Positions 42,652 to 50,377 of a stretch of DNA of 61,917 nucleotides are shown one piece after another. Location: the NCBI GenBank assembly GCA_022793375.1, contig JAAWCS010000032.1, positions 1-61,917 of the forward strand, read 5' to 3'. A program made the translations under genes and the position numbers. Origin of the DNA: Lachnospiraceae bacterium (GTDB lineage Bacteria > Bacillota > Clostridia > Lachnospirales > Lachnospiraceae). The first letter of the stretch is position 1; every line of letters starts with the position of its first letter. The notes below the pieces were generated by a model. The model was not told the DNA's origin and did not search any database. It saw only the letters and a program-made list of their open reading frames with translations.

Positions 42652-43341
42652 TTAAACAGCCGGGATTGTAAGCACCTGTCCCGGATAAATCCGGTTCGGG
42701 TTGCCCCCGATCACGTCTCTGTTCGCATTATAAATAACCGAATACTTTGAGCCGTTCCCGTAAAACCTTTTTGCAATGTTCCAAAGGCAGTCGCCTTTTA
42801 CTACTGTGTAACTCTGCGCCTCAGCCGGCGCCGGAGAGCCGGTTGTCTCCCTCTGCGGATCCACACTCGCCTTCGGCTTTCCCGCGTTAAAAGCGATGCT
42901 TACCGTTTTTGTCCCGTAATCCCGCCATTGTTTCAGCTTTATATCGATCAGAAGATCAAATCCGTTCTTCGCATCTTCTGAAATTTTGTATTCCTCCATA
43001 GATACCTTGATATTGGTATCAAAAAGCTTCTTCCCCGTTGGCTTTTTCCGACATACAATGAACTGGAACGGTTTTTTGCCTGTTTTCAAAGACTCAAAGT
43101 AATCCAGAAAATACTCCGCCTCCTTAAACCCCGCTTTATAAACCGCAAACGGGTACTTCTCCTGCGGGATTCTGCATTCAAATTCAATGTCGGTTAGGCC
43201 CGCCTTTTTCAGGATATTGATTTCCCCTTCGTTCATCAGCGTGACCGTCTCATTCGCATTGTTGATTTTCAGCGTAAGTTTAGAAGGGGAGATCGGCAGC
43301 AAGCATTTCCCCAGATAAAAATCGTATCCGCTTTGTCCCAT
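42652..43341 (-). CDS. LysM tail protein (XkdP)
   Basis: This 229-residue protein has an N-terminal phage domain ([20 protein letters not shown]; about 1-160), a short linker, then a LysM module (about 178-229: [30 protein letters not shown]). In PBSX-type tails XkdP is thought to sit at the baseplate or spike, with LysM touching peptidoglycan. Its start abuts the tape measure stop. Confidence 0.92.
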   Translation of the reverse strand: MGQSGYDFYLGKCLLPISPSKLTLKINNANETVTLMNEGEINILKKAGLTDIEFECRIPQEKYPFAVYKAGFKEAEYFLDYFESLKTGKKPFQFIVCRKKPTGKKLFDTNIKVSMEEYKISEDAKNGFDLLIDIKLKQWRDYGTKTVSIAFNAGKPKASVDPQRETTGSPAPAEAQSYTVVKGDCLWNIAKRFYGNGSKYSVIYNANRDVIGGNPNRIYPGQVLTIPAV

Positions 43342-45801
43342 CTAATCATGCACTCCTTCCGTTGAAACAGCAATCGCCTCATTTACAGCCTCCGTCATTC
43401 CGGAAATCACGCCGTCTAAATCCATCCCTTTGCTGATATTATTGTTGTTTGTCTGTTCAATCGTAATTTCAGCCGTTGTAAAGCGGTTGATCGTCTCCTG
43501 CTCCGCAAGGTCCCGCAGGTATTTTAATTCTTCTCCCGTTATTTCCATGCTGTCAGCCATCCTTCCGGTATTCCCGGAAATATCGCCAACTCCGCTCCCG
43601 ATCTCTTCAAGTCCCGTCTCGTAATTACTCAAATCCGTATAATCTTCGGCCTTAGGAAGGGCGCCGTTAAATAAAGACATCAGATCGAGGTTTGCTATAC
43701 TTTCATCGATCCCTTCGCCGAAGGAATACCCGGCCTCCCACGCCTCTTTATACTCAAAACGATCTACGTGAAAGCCGGAGGGGTCTATTTTATCCATAAT
43801 TTCTTCACCTTGCCCGAAGGTTTCATCCACCCACCCGGACAAGGAGCCGCGCCATCCGGAGACGGCGCCGGCAAGGTTTGAGCCAAAAATCGCATCGATC
43901 GCACCCGCAAGGGATTCTAACAGAGCAAGGACCGTGTCAACCAGGTCGAAAAACAAGCGGGCAATCGCCCCCACCGGATCATAAAATACATTTCCAAAAA
44001 AATTTACAAAGGCGGCTATAAAATTCCAAAGCACTGCGAAAAGGTCTATCGCAAAGTTAATTAACGCGACAAACAGATTTCCGATCCGGGCTGCCACCCC
44101 CATAAACACGCCGCAAATAATACCTGTCGCGGAAACCGATGTCCCCGCAAACTTATTTACCGCCGCTACCGCCGCATAAAACACAGCGATCAGCGCAATG
44201 ATTGAGATAATAATCCAGACAATCGGGCAGGCAAACATAGCGGAATTCAATCCCCATTGTGCCGCCGTGTCCGCCATCGTCGCACCGCTTAACAGCGCGT
44301 ACACGGGCACCGCCATCATCTTTGCAAAGCTCAGCGCTCCCTGTGCCGCCGCTGCGGCCAGCGCCGCCCCTTTTGTCAGCAGCAGCCAGCCATAATAAAC
44401 GGCCAGCGCACCGGCGACGCCGTAAACAAGGGGGGACAGCCACGACCAGTTTTCTTCTAAAAGCCCGGCTCCGGCAGACAGCAGATCAAAAATCTGCAGC
44501 GCCATGCCCGCGGCAATCGCCAGGACCTCCATTGCGCCATTTACAAGCTGCTGAAACGCTTCGCTGTTTGCGATCTCATTTAACCGCTCCAGAATCGGCT
44601 GAAATGCTACCAGCGCCGCATTCTGAAACGAGGTCCCGATCTGCTCAAATGTTTTCGGCATACTTTCAAGTTTTGCATTTGTCTCGTCCGCCGCCGCAAA
44701 CAGGGCGGCTTTCACAATATCCGCAGAAATCTGTCCTTTTGCCGCCATGTCCTCCAATTCCGCTTTCGGCACTTCCAGATAATCGGCAATCGCCTGAATA
44801 ATGTTCGGGGCTTTCTCCAGAATGCTATTGTATTCTTCACCTTGCAGAACCCCCGAAGCCATCGCCTGCGTCAGCTGCTGCATAGCCGCGTCCATGTCCG
44901 CCGTCTCTGTCCCGGCAATCACGAACTGCTTATTCACCTGTTCCGTAAAGGCAATGATTTCTTCCGAACTGCCAAACGCGTCCCCTGCCGTAAGTCCTAA
45001 CTGTGAGACCGCGTCAGCCGTTGCCTGATAGGAACCCCTCGCCCTTTCCGCAGAAAGGAAAATCATGTTCTGCAAATCCCCCGTTGTTTGCAGCCCGTCA
45101 TTCATTGAATCCAGACGCGCAGAGGCGGCAGTCAGCTGATCGGATAAGTTCAAAACATTTGAAAGCGTTTCCGGCGTCACATAATCGGCAGCTATCCCGC
45201 CAATTATACGCATCGGACTATTCGCCCCGCCCTCGATCGCCTGGTTCAGCCGCCCTTGTTCATCCACATTGTCCCGAATATATCGTTCCGTGCCGCCGAT
45301 TGTTTGCTGCAGCCGTAAATAAGCCTCATTTGCTGCCTGAATGTCCCATGCATCCATCGCCTGATTCAGTTTCTGCTGTTCCCGGACAGCCTGATCCAGC
45401 TGCCCGCGCAGCATTTCCAATCCCGTATTGGCAGCGTCCGTCCCCATATTTAACGGATTGCTCTCAAACTGCTGAATCCGGTTTCTTACAAGGTCGATCC
45501 TCACAGCCATTCGGTTTAGCTCCTGAAACGCCTCCGGCGGCAAAACATGGGTGTTATATGCCCGCTTTGCGATCGCATCCTGCGCCGCGCTTAGCCTCTT
45601 TAGCAGGGCATTTGTACTCTGCACCTCCTGTTCAAACCGTTCCACGCCCGAATTCGTGAAAACCTCCGGACCGCCGGATTGCCATTGAACCGGAAGCACG
45701 ATCGGCGCCGGGCTCCAGGAATCTATTATCTGATATAAGGCACCCGTAAAATTGTCTTGTAATTCTATAGCCGCCTGAATGCTCTCCACGCGATCACCCA
45801 C
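43342..45801 (-). CDS. Tape measure protein (XkdO)
   Basis: This 819-residue protein has the tape measure domain near 210-420 (LSNVLNLSDQLTAASARLDS, GYN-type EEYNSILEKAPNIIQAIADY) and several hydrophobic segments near 430-640. It also has a C-terminal helical region. It sets tail length, and the modest size implies a short tail. Start is GTG 45801 or, 4 codons in, GTG 45789, which AAAGGTGG fits better. Either way it overlaps or abuts the frameshifted chaperone end (45794). Confidence 0.93.
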   Translation of the reverse strand: MGDRVESIQAAIELQDNFTGALYQIIDSWSPAPIVLPVQWQSGGPEVFTNSGVERFEQEVQSTNALLKRLSAAQDAIAKRAYNTHVLPPEAFQELNRMAVRIDLVRNRIQQFESNPLNMGTDAANTGLEMLRGQLDQAVREQQKLNQAMDAWDIQAANEAYLRLQQTIGGTERYIRDNVDEQGRLNQAIEGGANSPMRIIGGIAADYVTPETLSNVLNLSDQLTAASARLDSMNDGLQTTGDLQNMIFLSAERARGSYQATADAVSQLGLTAGDAFGSSEEIIAFTEQVNKQFVIAGTETADMDAAMQQLTQAMASGVLQGEEYNSILEKAPNIIQAIADYLEVPKAELEDMAAKGQISADIVKAALFAAADETNAKLESMPKTFEQIGTSFQNAALVAFQPILERLNEIANSEAFQQLVNGAMEVLAIAAGMALQIFDLLSAGAGLLEENWSWLSPLVYGVAGALAVYYGWLLLTKGAALAAAAAQGALSFAKMMAVPVYALLSGATMADTAAQWGLNSAMFACPIVWIIISIIALIAVFYAAVAAVNKFAGTSVSATGIICGVFMGVAARIGNLFVALINFAIDLFAVLWNFIAAFVNFFGNVFYDPVGAIARLFFDLVDTVLALLESLAGAIDAIFGSNLAGAVSGWRGSLSGWVDETFGQGEEIMDKIDPSGFHVDRFEYKEAWEAGYSFGEGIDESIANLDLMSLFNGALPKAEDYTDLSNYETGLEEIGSGVGDISGNTGRMADSMEITGEELKYLRDLAEQETINRFTTAEITIEQTNNNNISKGMDLDGVISGMTEAVNEAIAVSTEGVHD

Positions 45802-46422
45802 CTTTCTTTCCCTTTTTAGCCTTGCGTTTCATCTCTTTTTTCTGTTCCTTATCGCTCTTAATTTTTACTTTGATCGCCGCTACGACAAAGGCTTTTTCCT
45901 GTTCCTCCATTTCCAGAAAAACGGACGGAAGGATATGTAATTTCAGAAGAGCATAGTAAGCAAAATTCGCTTCCCAATCCCCTTCCTCAATTAGTTTTTT
46001 GCTTCGTCCACCTTATCCGAGAAGGAAACATCAAATCCCTGGAACTTCTGCACAAAGGAAGCCAGATCGTTGTATTCGCCCGGATTGTCGACCATGGCAA
46101 GCAATAAATCCTCCGGCGTCATAACGCCATACGAATCCTGCAGCTCCTTATCGTACAAGTCCGGAACAACCACCGACGCAACGATCATCTTCTGGGCATA
46201 AAGACCGGACTTTAATTTCTGCCGGAACATATTCGGCTTACCGGTAATGGGAACCTCTACCGTGCAGTCCTCGCGGATCGCTTCGTTCTCCTTTGATGTA
46301 ATGTGCCGAAACTCCCATTTAAGGGCCGTCCCGTTCTCGTCCACAAGGGACTTTGTGGCCGGGTAAAAACCGTTCTCCTTCTTAATTTTATTTGCCTTCA
46401 TAAATCTGCTGAATTTAGACAT
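45794..46422 (-). CDS. Frameshifted long tail assembly chaperone (GT form)
   Basis: A -1 ribosomal shift at A-AAA-AAC (minus strand, 45994-46000), directly before the zero-frame TAA, would join the 143-residue XkdN-like protein to a second frame. That frame reads LIEEGDWEANFAYYALLKLH, ILPSVFLEMEEQEKAFVVAA and a lysine-rich end, stopping at TGA 45794-45796. The product has 209 residues. Paired short and long tail chaperones made by a -1 slip between tube and tape measure genes are a conserved feature of long-tailed phages. The second frame has no start codon of its own. Confidence 0.85.
45991..46422 (-). CDS. Tail assembly chaperone, short form (XkdN)
   Basis: This 143-residue protein of the XkdN/YqbN type (SKFSRFMKANKIKKENGFYP, LKWEFRHITSKENEAIREDC, YGVMTPEDLLLAMVDNPGEY) ends DKVDEAKN at TAA 45991. 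The last codons GCA-AAA-AAC form a canonical slippery heptamer. It binds the tape measure during assembly. The gene lies between the tube gene and tape measure, as expected. Confidence 0.9.
   Translation of the reverse strand: MSKFSRFMKANKIKKENGFYPATKSLVDENGTALKWEFRHITSKENEAIREDCTVEVPITGKPNMFRQKLKSGLYAQKMIVASVVVPDLYDKELQDSYGVMTPEDLLLAMVDNPGEYNDLASFVQKFQGFDVSFSDKVDEAKN
45994..46000 (-). promoter_or_regulatory. -1 programmed frameshift slippery site
   Basis: Minus-strand A-AAA-AAC, in the correct phase (codons GCA AAA AAC TAA). After a -1 slip the next codon is CTA and the frame stays open for 66 codons. Confidence 0.85.
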
Positions 46423-46502
46423 TTTTTCATTCTCCTTACTTTTTTCTCATGTCCCCCCCCCATAAAGCCTTATCACGATGCCTTACAAGGGGGTGACGAT
46501 TT

Positions 46503-46982
46503 TTAGTTGGTTAGAAACCCTTCCAGGTCTTTAAAGGCTTCCGGCATTTTGAAATCTTCAAACGTAAATTCCATCTCTTCCTCCAAATACTCGCCGTCGG
46601 CGTCAAATTTTGCCAGTATGCCGCCGTTGATGTTGCAGTCCATCAAGATCATCGTCTGCCGGCCGGCCGCGGAAGTCTTATCTTCGTTGGAAATCTGTAT
46701 CTCAAAATACATATCCTCCCCGGTATCCTTATACTGGATCATCATCTGCCGGAAGATCGAAGTATTGTAGTGGAAAGTCGCACTGCCGGTCCCCTTCCAC
46801 CCGGAGGCCTTGTTCCCCCTCCCGGTTTTGCCCAAAATAGGGACCTCCGTCTTATTCTTCTCGAATTTTGCTTCCAGGTTGATCGCCTGCATGAAATTGT
46901 ACCGGCGCGCCCCGATCGTGATAAAACACTCTGCCAGCGCCGCAAATACGGTATCCTTGGCTTTCATTGTCACATTCGACAT
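46503..46982 (-). CDS. Tail tube protein (XkdM)
   Basis: This 159-residue protein of the phage tail tube XkdM/YqbM family has AKDTVFAALAECFITIGARR, NFMQAINLEAKFEKNKTEVP and GKTGRGNKASGWKGTGSATF motifs. It forms the inner tube of the contractile tail. It follows the sheath gene by 17 bp in the usual order. Confidence 0.94.
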   Translation of the reverse strand: MSNVTMKAKDTVFAALAECFITIGARRYNFMQAINLEAKFEKNKTEVPILGKTGRGNKASGWKGTGSATFHYNTSIFRQMMIQYKDTGEDMYFEIQISNEDKTSAAGRQTMILMDCNINGGILAKFDADGEYLEEEMEFTFEDFKMPEAFKDLEGFLTN

Positions 46983-46999
46983 ATCCTCTCACTCCTTTT

Positions 47000-48310
47000 C
47001 TACGCTACTGTGCAAACCATATATAATTGGCTCATAGCATTCACTACCGTTACAAAGTCCGATACCACCACGGACTTCTTTGTATCCCCCTGCTCTACCG
47101 TCACATCGGCATCCGAGAAATTTTCAATCGCCCGGATCGCCTGCAGCTGTTCGTGGTGCTTCACGATATCCGACCAAAGGGAAATACGCCCCGCCGCATC
47201 GTTCGGAACAACCCCAAGGTACTTTGTGTTAAAAAGCACCGCAATATCGTTCCCGATCTGGTCGATCACACGGACCGTCTGATTTTCTCTAAATGCGGCC
47301 CCGATCGTCTCCAAGGTCGTGACCATCGTATTGATGTCCTCCAGTACCCGGATGTCCGTTCCCACTTTATGGAAGGTAAACTTCCCTTCCCGGATCGCTG
47401 CTTTCAGCTGGTTCTGCGTATACGGGGTATCGACCTTGAAGTTTCCGTCATACTTTTTATTCTGGTTGCTTTTATTGACCGCGCATCCGCAGGAAGCCCC
47501 CGTCACCCAATAAACAAGGCCCGCTTCTCCAAAGCCTTCGTCCAGAGTCTTATTATTGACGCTGATTACGCCCATGTAATCCGCTTTCGCGTAATCGTAA
47601 AGGACAAGCTGGAACTTCACGCCCATTTCATCGCGCATGCGCTTTACAAAAGCGGCAAAAAGGGCTTTTGTCGTATCGTCCGTTACCGCAGCGCCCATCG
47701 TATGAAACGTATATGACTCAATCTTATCCAGATAGGCCTGGTAGTCCGCTCCGCTTACCTCTCCGTTTTCACCCCCTGTCAGGGGAGCCGCCGCTGTCGC
47801 TTCGAGGACGATTCCATCTTTCCACCGCACGTATTTGTTCGCTGTCAATTCGTCTGCCGCTGAAACGGTCTGTTCGTCCACAACGACTGTTCCCAAAATG
47901 GTTTTCACATCAAACAGACTTTCATTGTCCGCATTGATCTGAATGGAAATTTTCAGATCATTCCCGCGCACTCCGGAGTAAAGCGCTTGTGCGAAAGCGT
48001 TGCCGGCCTTCTTCCCTTCTCCATTCAGCCGATACCCATAAAGTGTATTCGCGTTCAAAAACAAGTCCCTGAGCCCTTTTAATTTGTCGCTTTCATACTC
48101 ATATCCGAAAATCTCTCTGCTGTTCTCCCGAAACTCCCAGCTTGTCACCTCAAAAATCTCTCCGGAAACTCCCCAGTCCAATTCCAGAGGCATCGTCGCA
48201 ATCCCTCTCTCGGAAAGCCTCCCGCTTGCCGCCGTCTTTGAAACAAAATTGACATAAGCACCCGGCAATTCCTTATTCTGCGCCAAAAAAGTACCTCCGC
48301 CTAAAGCCAT
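47000..48310 (-). CDS. Tail sheath protein (XkdK)
   Basis: This 436-residue contractile sheath subunit starts MALGGGTFLAQNKELPGAYV and contains GVSGEIFEVTSWEFRENSRE, GYRLNGEGKKAGNAFAQALY and the C-terminal polymerising domain (LEDINTMVTTLETIGAAFRE, VLFNTKYLGVVPNDAAGRIS). Its presence identifies a contractile (R-type) tail. AAGGTGAAGTAGG precedes ATG 48310. Confidence 0.95.
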   Translation of the reverse strand: MALGGGTFLAQNKELPGAYVNFVSKTAASGRLSERGIATMPLELDWGVSGEIFEVTSWEFRENSREIFGYEYESDKLKGLRDLFLNANTLYGYRLNGEGKKAGNAFAQALYSGVRGNDLKISIQINADNESLFDVKTILGTVVVDEQTVSAADELTANKYVRWKDGIVLEATAAAPLTGGENGEVSGADYQAYLDKIESYTFHTMGAAVTDDTTKALFAAFVKRMRDEMGVKFQLVLYDYAKADYMGVISVNNKTLDEGFGEAGLVYWVTGASCGCAVNKSNQNKKYDGNFKVDTPYTQNQLKAAIREGKFTFHKVGTDIRVLEDINTMVTTLETIGAAFRENQTVRVIDQIGNDIAVLFNTKYLGVVPNDAAGRISLWSDIVKHHEQLQAIRAIENFSDADVTVEQGDTKKSVVVSDFVTVVNAMSQLYMVCTVA

Positions 48311-48311
48311 C

Positions 48312-48998
48312 CTACTTCACCTTACCTTTCATATAATTTTCCATTTTTTCCTCCGCGGTTTTGATCGTGTAAGTCTCGCTTTCATCAAGAAGAGCCTCCA
48401 GGATATCCTTCCTTTCCCGAAAACGCTCCGAGGAAACCAGCTGTTCTTTTGAAAATAAAAGTCCGCTTTCTCCTGTATCCGGCGCTCCCTGCGTTTTGCT
48501 TTTTCCCACCGTTCTTTCACCTGTCCTTTCTTCATATTTTCTCGTGTTCTCAGGGCATAAAGGCATGCCCTCGCCATGTTTCAACTGGGTTTTGGAAGAA
48601 ACCTCCTCTAAAAGCGGAATTGGCTCGCTCACCCTGCAAACAAACAGATCGTAATTCACAAAAAAGTGAAGGATCCCATCAACTATTTCATACTCCATTT
48701 TTGTCCCCATCACCGGATCGCCGCCCACATCCAGCCATTCAAGGCAGGAGAAAAGCCGTTCTGCCACCGCATGGCATTCCTCTCTTTTTCCCGAACCGCC
48801 CGGGAAATAGTGGATGCAAAAGGGATTTTTTCTGAAATACCGCTTATTTAAAAACAGCCGGCTTGCGGGGGTGAGGCAAAGCACCCAAAAACAAGGCTCT
48901 GTCAATTCCTGCTTCTTTTCTTCCCTGTGGATTTGATATGCCCCGCCAAACTCAGTCTCCAGAGAAACACAAATCGCTTCCAAGATCGAATTTATCAT
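48312..48998 (-). CDS. Tail terminator-like DUF6838 protein fused in frame to a YqzN/YkzM-type domain
   Basis: This is a 228-residue frame. Residues 1-135 (INSILEAICVSLETEFGGAY, YFPGGSGKREECHAVAERLF) are of the DUF6838 tail-terminator type. Residues 165-228 (FSKEQLVSSERFRERKDILE, then MENYMKGKVK) are of the small YqzN/YkzM type that normally forms a separate gene before the sheath. The joint (about 138-165) is coded by a copy of the dispersed repeat (GMPLCPENTRK). An internal GTG at 48509 with AGGTG upstream could start a separate 65-residue YkzM-like protein. Whether one or two proteins are made is open. First gene after the tailocin promoter. Confidence 0.75.
   Translation of the reverse strand: MINSILEAICVSLETEFGGAYQIHREEKKQELTEPCFWVLCLTPASRLFLNKRYFRKNPFCIHYFPGGSGKREECHAVAERLFSCLEWLDVGGDPVMGTKMEYEIVDGILHFFVNYDLFVCRVSEPIPLLEEVSSKTQLKHGEGMPLCPENTRKYEERTGERTVGKSKTQGAPDTGESGLLFSKEQLVSSERFRERKDILEALLDESETYTIKTAEEKMENYMKGKVK
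48535..48581 (-). repeat. Dispersed SD-hairpin repeat inside tail gene
   Basis: Minus-strand GCCCTGAGAACACGAG matches the repeat core but has lost the second arm (CGAG for GGGC). ATG-CCC-TGA is present out of frame. It lies just upstream of the possible internal start at 48509, in the same relation to a gene start as the other copies. Confidence 0.7.
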
Positions 48999-49011
48999 TC
49001 CATGTACCTCG

Positions 49012-49077
49012 CTAAAAATTAAAAACGCTACACATGGCCTTCGCCTGTTACTGTCTCTCGTTCGGCGCTCTTGCCAT
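49012..49077 (-). pseudogene. Relic of terminase small subunit start
   Basis: With a very strong ribosome site (AAGGAGGTGA) 7 bases before ATG 49077, the frame reads MARAPNERQ, stop (TAA 49048-49050), then QAKAMCSVFNF, stop. MARxPxER(x)QAKAM is, as I recall, how small terminase subunits of Firmicute phages begin. The gene is cut off here and the next gene is the tail terminator, so all packaging and head genes are missing between them. Confidence 0.5.
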
Positions 49078-49156
49078 GTCGGGTCACCTCCTTATTTCCA
49101 ATGATCCTGAACGTTTCGTCCAAGATGTCAAACCTGCGGTTTTTCTCTTTATGATG

Positions 49157-49185
49157 TTGACAGGAAGGAGAAAATATTCTATCAT
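49157..49185 (+). promoter_or_regulatory. Promoter toward ImmR repressor
   Basis: TTGACA (49157-49162) and TATCAT (49180-49185) with a 17-bp spacer on the plus strand, about 165 bases before the repressor start. Its spacer and -10 are covered by an operator-like dyad. Confidence 0.65.
49167..49182. promoter_or_regulatory. ImmR operator candidate 4
   Basis: GGAGAA-AATA-TTCTAT is the same dyad type as the three sites at the tail promoter, and lies within the repressor promoter. Confidence 0.6.
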
Positions 49186-49260
49186 AGTAACAAGCAACAC
49201 GAAAGTATTCTTTTACAGCCGCTTATATTGGCTTTTCCCTGGCTGGGTTTGTGATGTTTA

Positions 49261-49276
49261 CGAGATTTTTTTCTCC
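49261..49276. promoter_or_regulatory. ImmR operator candidate 3
   Basis: CGAGATTTTTTTCTCC is a dyad with 15 of 16 bases shared with the site at 49325. It lies just downstream of the minus-strand -10 box of the tail promoter. Confidence 0.7.
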
Positions 49277-49287
49277 TTACATCCTCT

Positions 49288-49316
49288 ACTATACGAGAAT
49301 ATTTTCTTATTGTCAA
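49288..49316 (-). promoter_or_regulatory. Main tailocin promoter
   Basis: Minus-strand TTGACA (49311-49316) and TATAGT (49288-49293) with a 17-bp spacer. It reads into the terminase relic and all tail genes, and is flanked and overlapped by operator dyads. Confidence 0.85.
49294..49309. promoter_or_regulatory. ImmR operator candidate 2
   Basis: CGAGAATATTTTCTTA occupies the spacer between the -35 and -10 boxes of the tail promoter. Its centre is 33 bp from site 3 and 31 bp from site 1, about three helical turns each. Confidence 0.7.
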
Positions 49317-49324
49317 GTCTTTTT

Positions 49325-49340
49325 CGAGATTTTTTTCTCG
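49325..49340. promoter_or_regulatory. ImmR operator candidate 1
   Basis: CGAGA-TTTTTT-TCTCG is a perfect dyad just upstream of the tail promoter -35 box and 18 bp before the repressor start codon. Confidence 0.75.
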
Positions 49341-49358
49341 TATTGAAAGGAAAATGGT

Positions 49359-49769
49359 ATGACGCTAAAAGATCGCATCAAGGCACTTGCAAAAAAACGC
49401 GGAATAAGCCTGCCTGTTTTAGAAGCTGAATTGGGATTTGGCAACAGCACTATAGTCAAATGGGATAAGTCCGTACCAAACGCAGAAAAATTAAATTCGG
49501 TAGCAAAATATTTTGATGTGAGCATGGATTATTTGCTTAACGGGACCGATAAAGATGGGCTTAACGAAAAAGACAACAAAGACATTGCAAAGGATTTAGA
49601 AAACATTATGTCTAAGCTGTCCGCCGGTGAAGATGGTCCCGCCAGTTTCGAGGGAACCGATATTCCCGAAGAGGATCTGGAGCTTTTTGCCGGGCAGGTT
49701 GAACTTATGCTCCGCAGGCTGAAAGCGATCAACAAAGAAAAATATAATCCGCATAAAAACAAAAAGTAG
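49359..49769 (+). CDS. ImmR/Cro-CI-type repressor
   Basis: This 136-residue protein has an N-terminal XRE helix-turn-helix (LKDRIKALAKKRGISLPVLE, FGNSTIVKWDKSVPNAEKLN, YFDVSMDYLLNG) and a C-terminal helical part. It has no LexA-type protease domain, so it is not self-cleaving. The next gene encodes an ImmA/IrrE protease, the pairing known from ICEBs1 and many prophages, where the protease removes the repressor on induction. It faces away from the tail genes across a region with four dyads. ATTGAAAGGAAA precedes ATG 49359. Confidence 0.9.
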   Translation: MTLKDRIKALAKKRGISLPVLEAELGFGNSTIVKWDKSVPNAEKLNSVAKYFDVSMDYLLNGTDKDGLNEKDNKDIAKDLENIMSKLSAGEDGPASFEGTDIPEEDLELFAGQVELMLRRLKAINKEKYNPHKNKK

Positions 49770-49778
49770 GTGTGATAT

Positions 49779-50222
49779 TTGAGACGAGATATTCACAGTA
49801 TAGTCAATCAGTATATAAAACGCTTTAACAGCCGGAATCCCTTTGATATCGCTAAATATCTAAACATTCAAATTCAGATCGGCCCTCTTGGATCGCGATG
49901 TGGATATTATATGTATTTGAAGAAACATCGCTGTATCTTTTTGAATGAAGATCTCTCGGAAGAAGAGATGAATTTAGTAATGTCACATGAATTAGGACAT
50001 GCTGTCTTACACAGAAAGCAGAATTGCTATTTTATCCGAAACTACACCCTATTTCTGGATTCAAAAATTGAACAGGAAGCAAATATTTTTGCTGCCGATC
50101 TCCTGATAGACGATGAGCTTTTGAGAGAAGCAAAAGAACGAAATTACACCGACGCGCAGCTGGCCCGGCTAGCCTGCTGTGATCCGGCGTTGGTGAAACT
50201 GAGACTGCGGCAGAGAAGATAA
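49779..50222 (+). CDS. ImmA/IrrE-family metalloprotease
   Basis: This 147-residue protein starts at TTG 49779, 9 bp after the repressor stop. It contains the zinc motif HELGH (VMSHELGHAVLH) and the IEQEANIFAADLLI helix with the third ligand. It would cleave the ImmR-like repressor, for instance after DNA damage, to release tailocin expression. This mechanism is inferred from ICEBs1. Confidence 0.93.
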   Translation: MRRDIHSIVNQYIKRFNSRNPFDIAKYLNIQIQIGPLGSRCGYYMYLKKHRCIFLNEDLSEEEMNLVMSHELGHAVLHRKQNCYFIRNYTLFLDSKIEQEANIFAADLLIDDELLREAKERNYTDAQLARLACCDPALVKLRLRQRR

Positions 50223-50261
50223 TTTTAGAAAATAATCATTAAAAACTCAACATATGAATAC

Positions 50262-50291
50262 TTGACAAGGTTCTTAGATACACTGTATAAT
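50262..50291 (+). promoter_or_regulatory. Promoter of abi RNA and gene
   Basis: TTGACA (50262-50267) and TATAAT (50286-50291) with an 18-bp spacer and TG before the -10. Transcription would start near 50298. Confidence 0.85.
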
Positions 50292-50297
50292 GTAGCT

Positions 50298-50360
50298 ACC
50301 TAGCGAATGACTGCTGTGCGGTCGCGGAGAGTCTTGGGATTGTATTCCAGGGCTCTTTTT
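50298..50360 (+). ncRNA. abiF-type small RNA with terminator
   Basis: Between the promoter and the abi gene lie a 6-bp stem (GACTGC-TGT-GCGGTC, 50309-50323) and a 12-pair hairpin (50328-50356, arms AGAGTCTTGGGA and TTCCAGGGCTCT), then TTTT. The second hairpin is an intrinsic terminator, so most transcripts should end as an RNA of about 62 nt. A conserved RNA of this kind, the abiF motif, is known upstream of Abi_2-family genes. I did not run a covariance model. Confidence 0.75.
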
Positions 50361-50377
50361 GCATAGGAGAAATATGT

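Noticed and set aside
48329..48577. 82-codon frame in another phase within the tail terminator gene
   Set aside because: It overlaps the in-frame YkzM-like domain fully and is Arg/Lys-rich by reading-frame chance.
49034..49429. 131-codon plus-strand frame across the tailocin control region
   Set aside because: It spans promoters and operators and runs into the repressor gene out of frame; no ribosome site or domain.
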